Part shown: positions 33,190-33,401 of the stretch, one piece after another
Layout: each line of letters opens with the position of its first letter
How positions within the stretch are numbered: the first letter of the stretch is position 1
Assembly: GCA_947254595.1 (NCBI GenBank)
Contig: CAMYED010000006.1
Location: 1 to 33,401, forward strand
Source: an uncultured Gardnerella sp.
GTDB lineage: Bacteria; Actinomycetota; Actinomycetes; Actinomycetales; Bifidobacteriaceae
Direction of reading: 5' to 3'
Length of the DNA: 33,401 bases
Program-made: the position numbers and the translations under genes
Notes under the pieces: generated by a model
Told to the model about the DNA's origin: nothing
Database searches by the model: none
What the model saw: the letters and a program-made list of their open reading frames with translations, nothing else

Positions 33190-33401
33190 ATGGAAAATCA
33201 GCAGAATCAGCAGTCAAAAAAAGTGCTTGTAGTAAACGGACCAAATCTTGGACGTCTTGGCGTTCGCCAGCCGGACGTGTATGGTAGCGAGAATTTTGAA
33301 ACTTTGCGCGAGTACTGCGAAAAGTGGGGTGCGGAGCTTGGCTTAAAAGTAGAAGTGCGCCAAAGTGACGACGAAGCGCAAATGGTTCACTGGATGCACG
33401 A
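33190..33401 (+). CDS. aroQ: 3-dehydroquinate dehydratase, type II (partial, 3' end outside window)
   Basis: The first 70 codons are visible. After a Gln-rich start, KKVLVVNGPNLGRLGVRQPDVYG is the type II dehydroquinase signature, with the catalytic Tyr in VYG. It removes water from 3-dehydroquinate. The ATG at 33190 lies 12 bp from GAGAGG. A TTG at 33181 in the same frame is an alternative start but is very close to that site. It lies 25 bp after aroKB, in the same operon. The frame runs off the window end. Confidence 0.9.
   Translation, partial: MENQQNQQSKKVLVVNGPNLGRLGVRQPDVYGSENFETLREYCEKWGAELGLKVEVRQSDDEAQMVHWMH

Overview
The window looks like a chromosomal segment of a Bifidobacteriaceae bacterium, most likely Gardnerella. 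The evidence is a moderately AT-rich base composition, actinobacterial gene order (DUF948 gene, small membrane gene, alaS, ruvX, mltG, A24 peptidase, aroC, aroK-aroB fusion, aroQ), a bifidobacterial-style aroK/aroB fusion, and a very high load of short tandem repeats and homopolymers. The genus is inferred from gene content and repeat style, since no database could be searched.

Layout. 1-912: a repeat-rich intergenic region ending in a promoter whose -35/-10 spacer holds a run of 11 G. 913-2436: an alanine/lysine-rich, sortase-anchored coiled-coil surface protein, followed by a strong terminator. 2563-4351: an accessory island in which a 5'-truncated KilA-N gene is flanked on both sides by a palindromic intergenic repeat family. 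4352-7876 (minus strand): a DHA2-type drug exporter, a DUF348/G5 cell-wall lytic protein and a thioredoxin. 8240-9731: serS and tRNA-Ser(UGA) with a terminator. 9752-10471: a nested-hairpin element and a 52-53 bp tandem repeat ending in a G10 run. 10481-14486 (minus strand): the upper mevalonate pathway, thiolase then HMG-CoA reductase then HMG-CoA synthase. 14844-18782: xpt and a divergent pcrA/uvrD helicase with repeat-rich extensions. 19236-21768: a three-gene operon of a DUF4418 membrane protein, an FtsX/MacB-type permease and its ATPase. 21865-22491: rpsD on the minus strand. 23055-29194: histidine phosphatase, DUF948 protein, small membrane protein, alaS, ruvX and mltG. 29225-33401: another nested-hairpin element, an A24 prepilin peptidase and the shikimate operon aroC, aroKB, aroQ, cut by the window end.

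Functional themes. Housekeeping genes cover translation (serS, tRNA-Ser, alaS, rpsD), DNA repair (pcrA, ruvX), peptidoglycan (mltG, the G5 protein), isoprenoid precursors (three mevalonate genes) and aromatic amino acids (aroC, aroKB, aroQ). Many carry in-frame microsatellite insertions in loops or termini, and several have short tandem duplications spanning their stop codons.

The most unusual material is non-coding. (i) A putative phase-variable promoter lies ahead of the surface protein. (ii) A 290-380 bp element occurs three times, with TGTGG/CCACA ends, and its long internal stems differ in sequence between copies yet stay self-complementary. (iii) A family of palindromic units, TTTACA-N-TGTAAA or GTTAC-N-GTAAC, is clustered at four intergenic sites, one of which has fused into the 5' end of the kilA-N gene. 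(iv) aroE, which I remember lying between mltG and the A24 peptidase gene in other Actinobacteria, is absent here, and one copy of the hairpin element occupies that slot.
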